From: Bradyrhizobium sp. CCH5-F6
GTDB taxonomy: Bacteria; Pseudomonadota; Alphaproteobacteria; Rhizobiales; Xanthobacteraceae
NCBI RefSeq assembly: GCF_001556045.1
Contig: NZ_LSIC01000078.1
Span: 99,400-163,399 of the forward strand
Length of the DNA stretch: 64,000 nt
Direction: 5' to 3'
A program made the position numbers and the translations under genes. The notes beneath the pieces are model-generated. The model saw nothing but the letters and a program-made list of their open reading frames with translations. It was not told the DNA's origin and searched no databases. Of this stretch, positions 44,292 to 51,497 are shown one piece after another. Positions within the stretch are counted from its first letter, which is position 1, and every line of letters starts with the position of its first letter.

Positions 44292-44318
44292 GAGGCCCGC
44301 AGGGATGCGGGCCTCTTC
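44292..44318 (+). terminator. terminator shared by convergent genes
   Basis: GAGGCCCGCA-GGGA-TGCGGGCCTC forms a strong stem followed by TTCTTT. It sits between the end of the His/Tyr-rich gene and the end of the amine oxidase gene on the other strand. Confidence 0.85.
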
Positions 44319-44322
44319 TTTG

Positions 44323-45594
44323 TCAGCTCTGCAGGATCATCTCCGCCGTCTCGAGCCCGCTCGCCAGCGCCGCTTCCACCGTTCCCATGTCGCGGCCGCG
44401 ATAGAGCGCTTCGCCGGAAAACAGCACCAAGCCGTCGGCGCACGCGAGAATCGCCTGCGCCTCGCGCGTTCGCGGCGTCGCCCAGGAATAGGCGCCGCCG
44501 GCAAAGGGATCGTGCGCCCAGTTGATCGCAGCCGACGCCACGAGATCGCGCGCAATGTCCTGGCGTGAGCGTTTGAAGATGGCGGCGAGCGAATCGAGCC
44601 CAGCATCGATCAGTGTTTGCGAATCGAGCGCCTCCAGTTCCGCCGTGCGCGGGCCGCCGAGCCAGCCCGTGAGCAGCGGATGCTGGCCCGGATACTGCGT
44701 CCACCACACCGGAATCGTCTCGTCAGACAACAGGAAGGTCATGTCCGCGAGATCCTCCTTGCGCTCGCGCCACCATGGCCGCGCGAAGCGAAACAGGATC
44801 TTGATGACGTTGCCGAATCCGATGTCGTCGGCGGCGGCCAGCTTCGTGCGCACGCTTGCCGGCAGCGCGATCTCGCGCAGCAGCGGCAGCGGCACGGTGA
44901 GGATCACGCGATCGCAGGCCTTCACGTCGCCGCCGGCGCAGCGAACGATCACCGCGCCGCCCTCCTCCGCGATGGCCGACACGGCGCAGCCGAGGCGGAT
45001 ATTGACGCCGTGCCTGCGGCAGTCAGCCGCCAGCGCGTCGATCAGCGCACCGTATCCGCCATCGATGCGAGCCTGCGGAGCGTGCCCGCCATCCATCCAT
45101 TCCGCGCGCAGCGCCAGCGTGGACGCGCGCTCGGGATCGGCCGCGTCATAACCCTCGACCATCCGTTCGATCGAACGGCGCATCGGCGCATACTCAGCTC
45201 CGGAAAAATGCCGGCGCAGGAAGTCGGCGACCGTGAGGTCGTCCTTCAAGTCCCGCAGCACGGCCTGGAGCTGCGCCTCATGGCGATCGTGGCGATGGTG
45301 ACGGGAAAGCGTCGTCCCGTCAAAGCTCCACTGCTCGCCTTCTATCTCCCGGAGCGACAGCCCGGCCTCGCGCAGGAGTGCGCGCGTGACCGGCGCCTCG
45401 CCATGGACGAATTCAGCGCCGCCATCGGCGGGATAGCCGAACTCCGCGGGCGGCAGCGGATGAATGCGGCCACCGCAGCGCAGTCGCGCTTCCAGGATCG
45501 TCACCTTCCTCCCGGCGCGTGCCAGCTCGCGCGCCGCCATCAGGCCGGCCGCGCCGGCGCCGACGATGACGATGTGCTCGGATATATCGGACAT
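44323..45594 (-). CDS. flavin monoamine oxidase family protein
   Basis: The 423-residue protein has an N-terminal FAD-binding Rossmann motif (IVIVGAGAAGLMAARELARA, then LEARLRCGGRI) and a C-terminal FAD contact FSGEALYRGRDMGTVEAALASGLETAE as in flavin amine oxidases. The substrate domain includes DGGYGALIDALAADC. Members oxidise amines or related C-N/C-C bonds using oxygen. No signal peptide is present, suggesting a cytoplasmic location. It is followed 9 bp upstream by the RibD/DHFR-fold gene on the same strand, so both may be co-transcribed with the FABP-like gene. Confidence 0.88.
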   Translation of the reverse strand: MSDISEHIVIVGAGAAGLMAARELARAGRKVTILEARLRCGGRIHPLPPAEFGYPADGGAEFVHGEAPVTRALLREAGLSLREIEGEQWSFDGTTLSRHHRHDRHEAQLQAVLRDLKDDLTVADFLRRHFSGAEYAPMRRSIERMVEGYDAADPERASTLALRAEWMDGGHAPQARIDGGYGALIDALAADCRRHGVNIRLGCAVSAIAEEGGAVIVRCAGGDVKACDRVILTVPLPLLREIALPASVRTKLAAADDIGFGNVIKILFRFARPWWRERKEDLADMTFLLSDETIPVWWTQYPGQHPLLTGWLGGPRTAELEALDSQTLIDAGLDSLAAIFKRSRQDIARDLVASAAINWAHDPFAGGAYSWATPRTREAQAILACADGLVLFSGEALYRGRDMGTVEAALASGLETAEMILQS

Positions 45595-45603
45595 GGCCGC
45601 GAC

Positions 45604-46311
45604 TTACCGGCTCGCGGCTTGGGGCTCGTTCTTGATCAGATATCGCAGCAGCAGGACGCCAGCGCCGAGCTCTCGCGTGCTCTCCAGCGTCATCGCGACG
45701 ATCGGCGCGCGCTTGTCGCTGTCCGCCTCCGTGGAGTCGAACACGAAGGGTGCGCCCTTTGCGCCGTCGATTGCGGGGCTGAGGATCAGGTTGAACTCGT
45801 CGATGAGACCGGCGCGCAGGAACGCGCCATTGGCGACGCCGCCACCCTCGACCAGCAGACGCTTCACGCCGAGCTCGCGGGCGAGAATGTCCAGGGTCAG
45901 CCCCAGGTCGATCTCGGATTTGCCGGCGAAGATGTAGGACACGCCCTCGCCGCGCAGCCCGGCGAGATGCGAATCCGGGACGTTCTCGGTCAGCACGACG
46001 ACGATCGGGTCGCCGCCGATGTCCGAGCGCCCCCAGCCGATCTTGCCGTGGGCATCGAGCACGACGCCATAGGTCTTCGCATCGCGCCGCGCAAACCAGT
46101 TCTCGCGCGGGAATGTCGCGTCCGTCGCTGAATAGGGTTTGCCCCTGGCGAACTCCGACCCGGTGACGCGACCGATCACCCAGGCATCGCCGCCGAGCTC
46201 CTCATGGATCTTCTCGAACCAGTCCGTGCCGGCACCCTTGGGGCGCCAGCGGCTGGGATGCGTGCGGCCGTCGAGGCTGGAGTGCATCAGACAGATGACA
46301 TGCGGTTTCAT
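45604..46311 (-). CDS. RibD C-terminal/DHFR-fold reductase
   Basis: The 235-residue protein resembles the RibD C-terminal reductase domain (DHFR fold). It begins MKPHVICLMHSSLDGRTHPSRW; GRVTGSEFARGK, LDAHGKIGW and the NADPH-binding stretch LGVKRLLVEGGGVANGAFLRAGLIDEF near residue 160 are typical. It lacks the deaminase half of RibD, so it is a stand-alone reductase of unknown substrate. GGAGGATTTC before the ATG at 46311 fixes the start. The FABP-like gene ends 19 bp upstream on the same strand. Confidence 0.87.
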   Translation of the reverse strand: MKPHVICLMHSSLDGRTHPSRWRPKGAGTDWFEKIHEELGGDAWVIGRVTGSEFARGKPYSATDATFPRENWFARRDAKTYGVVLDAHGKIGWGRSDIGGDPIVVVLTENVPDSHLAGLRGEGVSYIFAGKSEIDLGLTLDILARELGVKRLLVEGGGVANGAFLRAGLIDEFNLILSPAIDGAKGAPFVFDSTEADSDKRAPIVAMTLESTRELGAGVLLLRYLIKNEPQAASR

Positions 46312-46330
46312 GAAATCCTCCGGGCAGCGC

Positions 46331-47008
46331 TCAGGCCGCGGATCCATCGCCAGCTGCCGCATTGTCCTTGGCGCGATCGTTCAAGATCGCCGCCAGCGGG
46401 TTGAGCTTCGGCGGTGCGACGAGCTGGAGCGTGTTGGTGTCGCGATGATTGAACGGCGCCCCGCGCACGAACAACTCGGTCTGGATCAGGTGGGTCCAGC
46501 TGCGGTCGTCGTTGAAGGTGATGTCGCAGCGGTAGGCATCGGTGCGGAAGGCCTGTTCCAGGAAGTCGGTCGAGCAGATCCCGTAAGCGGTGTCGCCGCG
46601 TTTGGCGGTGACCGTGATTGTCCTGTCATCGGGCCCGGCCTTGCCCGAGGCCAGCAGCACCTGGCCGCGCGGGATCGCCAGCGTCTGCATGATCAGCCCG
46701 GTCGCGGGCTCCCACAGCCAGTAGCCGACCTGGTCGTGGAAGGTGATGCCTTCCTCGGGCGTGTTGATGTGGATGTGATAGCGCAGCCCGTACAGCAGCT
46801 GCGGCCCGTTGGCCTGCGGGTCGATCGGATCCATGCGGATGCGCTCGATGAAGGTCCGCCGCTCCGGCCCTTCCGCCTTTGGATTGATGTCGATGCCCTT
46901 GTCCGCCTGCCACAGCCCGGCGAGACGGCGGAGCGGGCCGAGATTGGCAAGGCCGTCGGGCGAGACGTCCTCGGGCTCGGTGAAGATGTCGGCGGGAATG
47001 GGGAGCAT
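46331..47008 (-). CDS. FABP-like/heme-binding beta-barrel protein
   Basis: The 225-residue protein begins MLPIPADIFTEPEDVSPDGL and has the LGPLRRLAGLWQADKG opening seen in THAP4/nitrobindin-like FABP-family proteins (DUF1794). Later segments (YHIHINTPEEGITFHDQVGYWLWEPATG, IMQTLAIPRGQVLLASG) read as beta strands of a lipocalin-like barrel. Related proteins bind haem or fatty acids; whether this one binds haem is not settled by sequence alone. The tail is polar. It appears to be the first gene of a short minus-strand run that includes the reductase and amine oxidase. Confidence 0.82.
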   Translation of the reverse strand: MLPIPADIFTEPEDVSPDGLANLGPLRRLAGLWQADKGIDINPKAEGPERRTFIERIRMDPIDPQANGPQLLYGLRYHIHINTPEEGITFHDQVGYWLWEPATGLIMQTLAIPRGQVLLASGKAGPDDRTITVTAKRGDTAYGICSTDFLEQAFRTDAYRCDITFNDDRSWTHLIQTELFVRGAPFNHRDTNTLQLVAPPKLNPLAAILNDRAKDNAAAGDGSAA

Positions 47009-47198
47009 GGAGGCCTCGCGGGATTGCAGAGGCCAGCAATATCACAGACAGGCGTGGCGTGAATTCACCTCATGCCCCGACAAGCGCCGGAGGCATTCGA
47101 GCCATGCGATGCTGCGCGTTGCACCCCGTCCCTGCTCTCCAAGCGGCAACGAACCGGGGGCGAAATCGTTGACGCGCGAGCGCGACGGCGAACCGCTC

Positions 47199-47441
47199 TC
47201 AAGCCGCTTCCGACGCCTTCGCCCGCTGCTCCAGCATGCCGATCGTCGCGACCAGATTGTCGCGTCGGGCGCGCAGGTTGAGCGCGAGAAGTGGATAGGT
47301 CGGCTGGTTCACGTCGAACACGCCGGCTCGAGCTTCCTCTTCGAGGATGTCGGTGTTCAAGAGCCGCACGCGCCACCACAAATCGGCGATCAACGCATCG
47401 AGCCGGAGTTCTCCGGCACCAGAACGGGACATTTCCTGCAT
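47199..47441 (-). CDS. small conserved hypothetical protein
   Basis: An 80-residue, probably helical, cytoplasmic protein: MQEMSRSGAGELRLDALIADLWWRVR and then LNLRARRDNLVATIGMLEQRAK. No signal peptide or membrane helix is visible. The start at 47441 is preceded by TTGAGGCAAGCG; a second Met three codons in is possible. It is divergent from rpoE-chrR, but its upstream region has no match to the TGATCC-N16-CGTT motif. Confidence 0.6.
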   Translation of the reverse strand: MQEMSRSGAGELRLDALIADLWWRVRLLNTDILEEEARAGVFDVNQPTYPLLALNLRARRDNLVATIGMLEQRAKASEAA

Positions 47442-47570
47442 CGCTTGCCTCAATCTGAAACGGCCTCCTCCGCCGAGGCCTGGCTTTGGTCCTGACTGAG
47501 CAAGCCGAGTGCCAGGCGCGGGCCGGCGCGCGGCCACGCGCTCCGGAACCGATAATCGAGCGTTTCGCAG

Positions 47571-47596
47571 TGATCCGGCGCCTGTTCCCGGTCGTT
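47571..47596 (+). promoter_or_regulatory. candidate RpoE promoter upstream of rpoE-chrR
   Basis: TGATCC at 47571-47576, a 16-base spacer, then CGTT at 47593-47596, 31 bp before the ATG of rpoE. This matches the -35 and -10 spacing of promoters used by ChrR-regulated ECF sigma factors (ECF11 group), and implies positive autoregulation. Confidence 0.75.
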
Positions 47597-47626
47597 CTCA
47601 CCCCAGAGGTCGCTTGTCGAGGCGCT

Positions 47627-48283
47627 ATGATCGCTGCTATCCGGGCTAGAGATGTGCCAATCTGGGCTGAGGCCGGTTTGCCCCGACGGGGTGAGGCGCG
47701 GCTGTCGATTGGTGCGAGCAAAGGGCCGAAGGCAAAGGTGGATTGGGCTGATTTGATCGGACGCGTCGCCGCTCATGGTGACCGGGCCGCTTTCAAGCGG
47801 CTATTTGAGCATTTCGCGCCCCGCATCAAAGGGCTGATGCAGAGAGCCGGGTGCAGCTCCGACGAGGCGGAAGAGATCGCCCAGAACGCCATGATCGCTG
47901 TGTGGCGGAAGGCCAATCAGTTCGATCCTGCGACGGCGGGCGCCGCGGCCTGGATATTCACGATCGCCCGCAATCTGCGGATCGATCTGTTCCGCCGCAG
48001 GGCGCGGGCAGACCGTCTGCAAACCGATTCCGAGCTGCCCGATACACCGGATCCAGCCGAGCCGGCCGATGCCGTCATTTCGCGCGTGCAAGATGCCGCA
48101 CGGATCGCGTCGGCCATCAAGCAACTCTCGACAGAGCAATCCATGGTGGTGAGGCTGTCGTTCATCGAGGAAAGGGCGCATCCGGAAATCGCGAGCCAGC
48201 TCGGTATTCCGCTCGGAACGGTCAAGTCTCGGATCAGGCTGGCGATGAACCGGTTGAGAGACATATTGGACGAAGAATCATGA
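47627..48283 (+). CDS. rpoE: ECF RNA polymerase sigma factor, RpoE/ECF11-like
   Basis: The roughly 218-residue sigma factor has region 2 (FKRLFEHFAPRIKGLMQRAGCSSDEAEEIAQNAMIAVWRKANQFDP, WIFTIARNLRIDLFRRR) and region 4 (QLSTEQSMVVRLSFIEERAHPEIASQLGIPLGTVKSRIRLAMNRL). It directs RNA polymerase to stress promoters and is expected to be held inactive by ChrR, encoded with an ATGA overlap. The ATG at 47627 lies just after a candidate RpoE promoter; a GTG at 47738 would give a shorter protein closer in length to Rhodobacter RpoE. In Rhodobacter the homologue is released by singlet oxygen. Confidence 0.88.
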   Translation: MIAAIRARDVPIWAEAGLPRRGEARLSIGASKGPKAKVDWADLIGRVAAHGDRAAFKRLFEHFAPRIKGLMQRAGCSSDEAEEIAQNAMIAVWRKANQFDPATAGAAAWIFTIARNLRIDLFRRRARADRLQTDSELPDTPDPAEPADAVISRVQDAARIASAIKQLSTEQSMVVRLSFIEERAHPEIASQLGIPLGTVKSRIRLAMNRLRDILDEES

Positions 48284-48921
48284 CGATCAGCCACCATCCG
48301 CCTGAAGATCTTCTGGCCGATTTCGCGGCCGGCAAGCTGGAAGAGGCCCACCAGCTGGTCGTGGGAGTGCATGTGGCAGGATGCGCCCGGTGCGCCCGTT
48401 TCGTGCAAGCCATCGAGCAGCTCGCCGGCGCAGCGCTGGAGGAAGTCGAGCCGGCACCGATCGCGCCAGATGCGTTCGATCGCGTCATGTCGCGAATTGG
48501 CGCTTCTCGGGATCACGCACCGGCGCCACCCCTCGCTTCCGCCGCCGACACTGACCTGCCGCCGGCACTGCGAAGATATCGCATCGGCAAGCGCCGACGC
48601 ATCGCGCCGGGTCTGAGCATGCGGCCGATCGAGCTGTCCAGCCCGGGCAAGGCGCGCGCCTTTCTGCTTCGGTCCGCGCCGGGCTCGCGCATGCTTGAAC
48701 ACACTCACACCGGCACCGAACTGACCCTCGTGCTCGAGGGCAGCTTCAGTCACGAGGGCGGGCGCTTCGGTCCCGGCGATTTCGATTACGGCGATGACGA
48801 GGTCGACCATCGTCCTATCGTCGGCAACGAGGGCCCATGCGTCTGCCTGGTCGCGATGACCGGCGACCTGCGCATGAACGGTCTTCTCGGACGAGTGATC
48901 GGGCCGTTCGTGCGGCTTTGA
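48280..48921 (+). CDS. chrR: zinc-binding anti-sigma factor, ChrR type
   Basis: The 213-residue protein has an N-terminal zinc anti-sigma domain with H6, H31, C35 and C38 and a C-terminal cupin domain with H141, H143, E147 (HTHTGTE) and H177, plus C187 and C189. From memory, these match the numbered metal ligands of Rhodobacter sphaeroides ChrR exactly, so orthology is strong. ChrR binds RpoE; singlet oxygen or organic peroxide sensed through the cupin half leads to its loss and sigma release. Its ATG overlaps the TGA of rpoE, ensuring balanced expression. No membrane segment, as expected. Confidence 0.93.
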   Translation: MTISHHPPEDLLADFAAGKLEEAHQLVVGVHVAGCARCARFVQAIEQLAGAALEEVEPAPIAPDAFDRVMSRIGASRDHAPAPPLASAADTDLPPALRRYRIGKRRRIAPGLSMRPIELSSPGKARAFLLRSAPGSRMLEHTHTGTELTLVLEGSFSHEGGRFGPGDFDYGDDEVDHRPIVGNEGPCVCLVAMTGDLRMNGLLGRVIGPFVRL

Positions 48922-48946
48922 TTCTCGACAGTCCTTCTCCCGCGGG

Positions 48947-48972
48947 TGATCCGGACCCGCGCCCGAAGCGTT
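48947..48972 (+). promoter_or_regulatory. candidate RpoE promoter upstream of second ECF sigma gene
   Basis: TGATCC (48947-48952), 16 bases, CGTT (48969-48972), 27 bp before the ATG at 49000. Same spacing as the site before rpoE. The bases after the -10 (CGTTTCGAA) resemble those at 51434. Confidence 0.75.
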
Positions 48973-48999
48973 TCGAAACAGACGCAAGGGAGACAGGAC

Positions 49000-49584
49000 A
49001 TGGCCGATTCAAGCCTGGCGGGTCAGGTGCCGAGCGAAAGGCTGCCTGAACTGCTGGCACGCGTTTCCGCTGGCGAGACGCGTGCTTTCGTAGAGCTCCA
49101 CACATTGACGCGAGGTCGGCTGCGCAGGATAGCGCTCGCCGTTGGATCATCGCCTCACGACGTCGACGACATCCTTCAGGAATCGTTTCTGAAGATCTGG
49201 CGCAAGGCTGACCGGTTCGATCCGGGACGCGCCCCGGCGATGGCCTGGATGTCCGCGATCGTCCGGAATACGGCAATCGATCATCAGCGGACCAGAAGGC
49301 AGCCAACTTACGAATTGAACGAAGCGCTTCTGGTTCCGGCGGGGGCCGGCCCGTCGCCAAACGAGGATTTCGACTACGCCAGCGCAGAACCGATTGCGCG
49401 CGGAGCGTTGGCTCGTTTGCCGGAAGATCGCCGCAGGCTGGTGGCTCTGGCTTATATCGAAGGCGAGAGCCGCGCCAGCCTGTCACGACGCTTCGGCGTG
49501 CCGGTCGGCACCATCAAGACCTGGCTTCACCGAGCCATTCTGGCGGTGCGCAAGGATTGCCTTGCGGCATCGGCCGCGGCCTGA
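49000..49584 (+). CDS. second ECF sigma factor (SigK-like)
   Basis: The 194-residue protein is a second ECF sigma factor. Region 2 is FVELHTLTRGRLRRIALAVGSSPHDVDDILQESFLKIWRKADRFDP and region 4 is RLPEDRRRLVALAYIEGESRASLSRRFGVPVGTIKTWLHRAI. The sequence is closest to SigK-type factors, whose partner RskA-like anti-sigma is not present here. A conserved-spacing TGATCC/CGTT site lies directly upstream, so it is probably transcribed by the RpoE next door, forming a cascade. AAGGGAG before the ATG supports the start. A small acidic protein gene follows 17 bp later. Confidence 0.88.
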   Translation: MADSSLAGQVPSERLPELLARVSAGETRAFVELHTLTRGRLRRIALAVGSSPHDVDDILQESFLKIWRKADRFDPGRAPAMAWMSAIVRNTAIDHQRTRRQPTYELNEALLVPAGAGPSPNEDFDYASAEPIARGALARLPEDRRRLVALAYIEGESRASLSRRFGVPVGTIKTWLHRAILAVRKDCLAASAAA

Positions 49585-49601
49585 ATCCGGAGAACGCGCG
49601 C

Positions 49602-49904
49602 ATGGCCGCAGAGATCATTGCGTTTCCCGAGCCCGATCGCGGAGACCGGCTCGTCTCTTCGATCGCACGGCTCGAAGCGATTTTAAGGGACATCGAACGT
49701 GTCGCAGCCGACGATCCCGGAGCCGGCCTCGATCTTCTCCTTGCCGCCATGGAGCGCATGAGCGATCAACTGGTCGATCTCGCATGCCTCCTGCTCGACG
49801 AAGATACCAAGCTGCAGGCCCAAAGCGCATTCATTTCCTTGGCCGACAAGATCGCGGAAACCAGGGAGACGTTCGACCTGCTCGTAACACCAAGGCAGCC
49901 CTGA
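49602..49904 (+). CDS. small acidic helical protein, cotranscribed with sigma factor
   Basis: The 100-residue protein begins MAAEIIAFPEPDRGDRLVSS and is predicted helical and acidic (IARLEAILRDIERVAADDPGAG, LDLLLAAMERMSDQLVDLACLLLDEDTK). No membrane or metal motif is visible. It lies 17 bp after the second sigma gene on the same transcript, where anti-sigma or adaptor genes often sit, but no anti-sigma domain is recognised. CGGAGAACG precedes the ATG at 49602. Confidence 0.65.
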   Translation: MAAEIIAFPEPDRGDRLVSSIARLEAILRDIERVAADDPGAGLDLLLAAMERMSDQLVDLACLLLDEDTKLQAQSAFISLADKIAETRETFDLLVTPRQP

Positions 49905-49969
49905 TCAGGCCCGACAGTGCGCGTGGCCCAGGTCATTCAGCCCTGTCGCGCTGATTTGGCGGGGATTGC

Positions 49970-50371
49970 TCAGTGCGCCAGCCTCTGAGCAACGAGGAAT
50001 CCAATCCAGGCGCTGACACCGGCGAGAAGCGATCCCCAGCAAACGTCCGCAAGTGTCAGCCCGGTCGACCAGTTCCGCAGGGTCGCCTGGTTGGTGAGAT
50101 CGTAGGTCGCATAGGTGAAGCAGCCGAGCATCAAGCCGGACGTGAAGGCACGCAATGCGCTCCCGTCCTGCTGCGCCGGCAGCACGGCGAACCAGATCAA
50201 ACCGATGGGATAAAGCAAGTAGAAAGCCGCCGCAGCCGCCAGATTCGGCTCGGCCCGCAGCATGTCGCCGATCACCGGCCGGTAAAGCCTTTCGACCATG
50301 ATATTGAGCCAGACCATGTCGATTGCAACGAAGGTCACGGCCACCGAAAGGTAGATGAAGAGAAGGTTCAT
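49970..50371 (-). CDS. DUF2177 family membrane protein
   Basis: The 133-residue protein has four hydrophobic segments and the DUF2177 landmarks: YLSVAVTFVAIDMVWLNIMVERLYRPVIGDML at the N-terminus, YLLYPIGLIWFAVLPA in the middle and GCFTYATYDLTNQATLRNWSTGLTLADVCWGSLLAG. The family is a small inner-membrane protein of unknown function that often neighbours cyclopropane-fatty-acid and photo-oxidative stress genes. ATG at 50371 was chosen over upstream frames. A TGATCC/CGTT site on the same strand lies about 60-80 bp upstream. Confidence 0.85.
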   Translation of the reverse strand: MNLLFIYLSVAVTFVAIDMVWLNIMVERLYRPVIGDMLRAEPNLAAAAAFYLLYPIGLIWFAVLPAQQDGSALRAFTSGLMLGCFTYATYDLTNQATLRNWSTGLTLADVCWGSLLAGVSAWIGFLVAQRLAH

Positions 50372-50426
50372 ATCCGCGTTCCCCGTGCGATCTAGTCCGG
50401 CCTGTTCGTCGAGCGGACGATCAAAC

Positions 50427-50452
50427 AACGAGCGACGAGCCACCCCGGATCA
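50427..50452 (-). promoter_or_regulatory. candidate RpoE promoter upstream of DUF2177
   Basis: Read on the minus strand: TGATCC (50452-50447), 16 bases, CGTT (50430-50427), about 56 bp before the DUF2177 ATG. It has exactly the same spacing as the three plus-strand sites in this cluster. Confidence 0.72.
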
Positions 50453-50519
50453 CATCCGCGCATTCACGCCCGTTTGTTTGCGGCCAGTCGACAGCCGTAG
50501 CGCCGCAACGCCCGGCTCG

Positions 50520-51323
50520 TCACTGTGCCCGTTTCGGCGGCCATGGGAAGAACGCATTGGTTCGTGCCTGATACGCCCGGTACCGGTCGCCGCGCGATTG
50601 CAGCATCTGCTCCTCCAGCGGGGGTATCCCCGTCACATGCACGAGTATCCAGTACATGATCGCCGGCGCCGCCAGGCTGGCCCAACCCCATGCATATCCG
50701 GGCGACAGCGCGATGATGGGATAAGCCCACCACCCCAGCCATTCGAAGAAATAGTTCGGGTGGCGCGACCACCGCCAAAGGCCGACATCGCAGACCTGTC
50801 CGGCGCTGGATGGGCTCAGCTTGAACCGGCGCAACTGGCGGTCCGCCAATGCCTCGCCTGCGACGGCTGCCAGAATGATGGCGGCTCCTGCGTAGTCCTG
50901 CAGTCGCAGTCCGGGCTCGGGAGCGTGCGCCGCGAGGAAGACGGCGAACGGCAGCGGCAACGAGACCAGCGCCTGCGATTGCAGGAAAAGGAACATCCGG
51001 CGAGGGGCCGCAGCCCCCCATTGACGCGCATAGTTCGCATAGCGTGGATCGTCGATGCCTGCCGCGGCCCGGCGCGCAATGTGCGTGCCTAGTCGCACCG
51101 ACCAAAGCAGCACGAGCCCTCCGACGAGCACCTGGCGTTCCGGCGCGCTGGCGTCCAGAGGCCACAGGGCGGCGCCGGCGCCAACGAGGCCGGTCGCGTA
51201 GGACCAGATTGCATCAACCCATCCGGAATTCCCCGTGCGCTGCTGAACGACCCAAGCCAGCCCCATCAGGAGACAAAAGGCCAGCGCAATGCCGCCTAAT
51301 GCCTGAACATGCACCAAAATCAT
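50520..51323 (-). CDS. DUF1295 (steroid reductase/ICMT-like) membrane protein
   Basis: The 267-residue multi-pass membrane protein belongs to DUF1295, related to steroid 5-alpha-reductase and isoprenylcysteine methyltransferases. Evidence is GNSGWVDAIWSYATGLVGAG near residue 32, FLFLQSQALVSLPL, and the C-terminal catalytic-type motif SRHPNYFFEWLGWWAYPIIA. The RHPNYxxE pattern binds NADPH or SAM in relatives. It is divergent from the FAD oxidoreductase gene. A weak variant site, TGATCA-N16-CGAA, lies on its strand at about 51405-51380. Probable role: reduction or modification of lipids; inference only. Confidence 0.85.
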   Translation of the reverse strand: MILVHVQALGGIALAFCLLMGLAWVVQQRTGNSGWVDAIWSYATGLVGAGAALWPLDASAPERQVLVGGLVLLWSVRLGTHIARRAAAGIDDPRYANYARQWGAAAPRRMFLFLQSQALVSLPLPFAVFLAAHAPEPGLRLQDYAGAAIILAAVAGEALADRQLRRFKLSPSSAGQVCDVGLWRWSRHPNYFFEWLGWWAYPIIALSPGYAWGWASLAAPAIMYWILVHVTGIPPLEEQMLQSRGDRYRAYQARTNAFFPWPPKRAQ

Positions 51324-51411
51324 GCCATCACCAGAATTGACCTCTCCGCGATACGTTCGCTGCAGAAGCTGGTTTCGCCTTCGACGGGGGGCTGGCCGGT
51401 GATCAGCAAGG

Positions 51412-51437
51412 TGATCCGCGGCGGGCCGTCGAACGTT
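51412..51437 (+). promoter_or_regulatory. candidate RpoE promoter upstream of FAD/DUF1365/Cfa operon
   Basis: TGATCC (51412-51417), 16 bases, CGTT (51434-51437), about 60 bp before the ATG at 51498. The TCGAACGTTTC context resembles the site before the second sigma gene (CGAAGCGTTTC). Confidence 0.75.
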
Positions 51438-51497
51438 TCCTTGTACAACGAGCGTTTCAAGTACCGCATTGGCGGTCTCAAGTGGGGGCGACAGAGC

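Noticed and set aside
47009..47198. A possible small gene between the FABP-like and the 80-residue protein genes
   Set aside because: The open frames are short and the region carries a repeat core also found near 373, so it is better read as repeat DNA.
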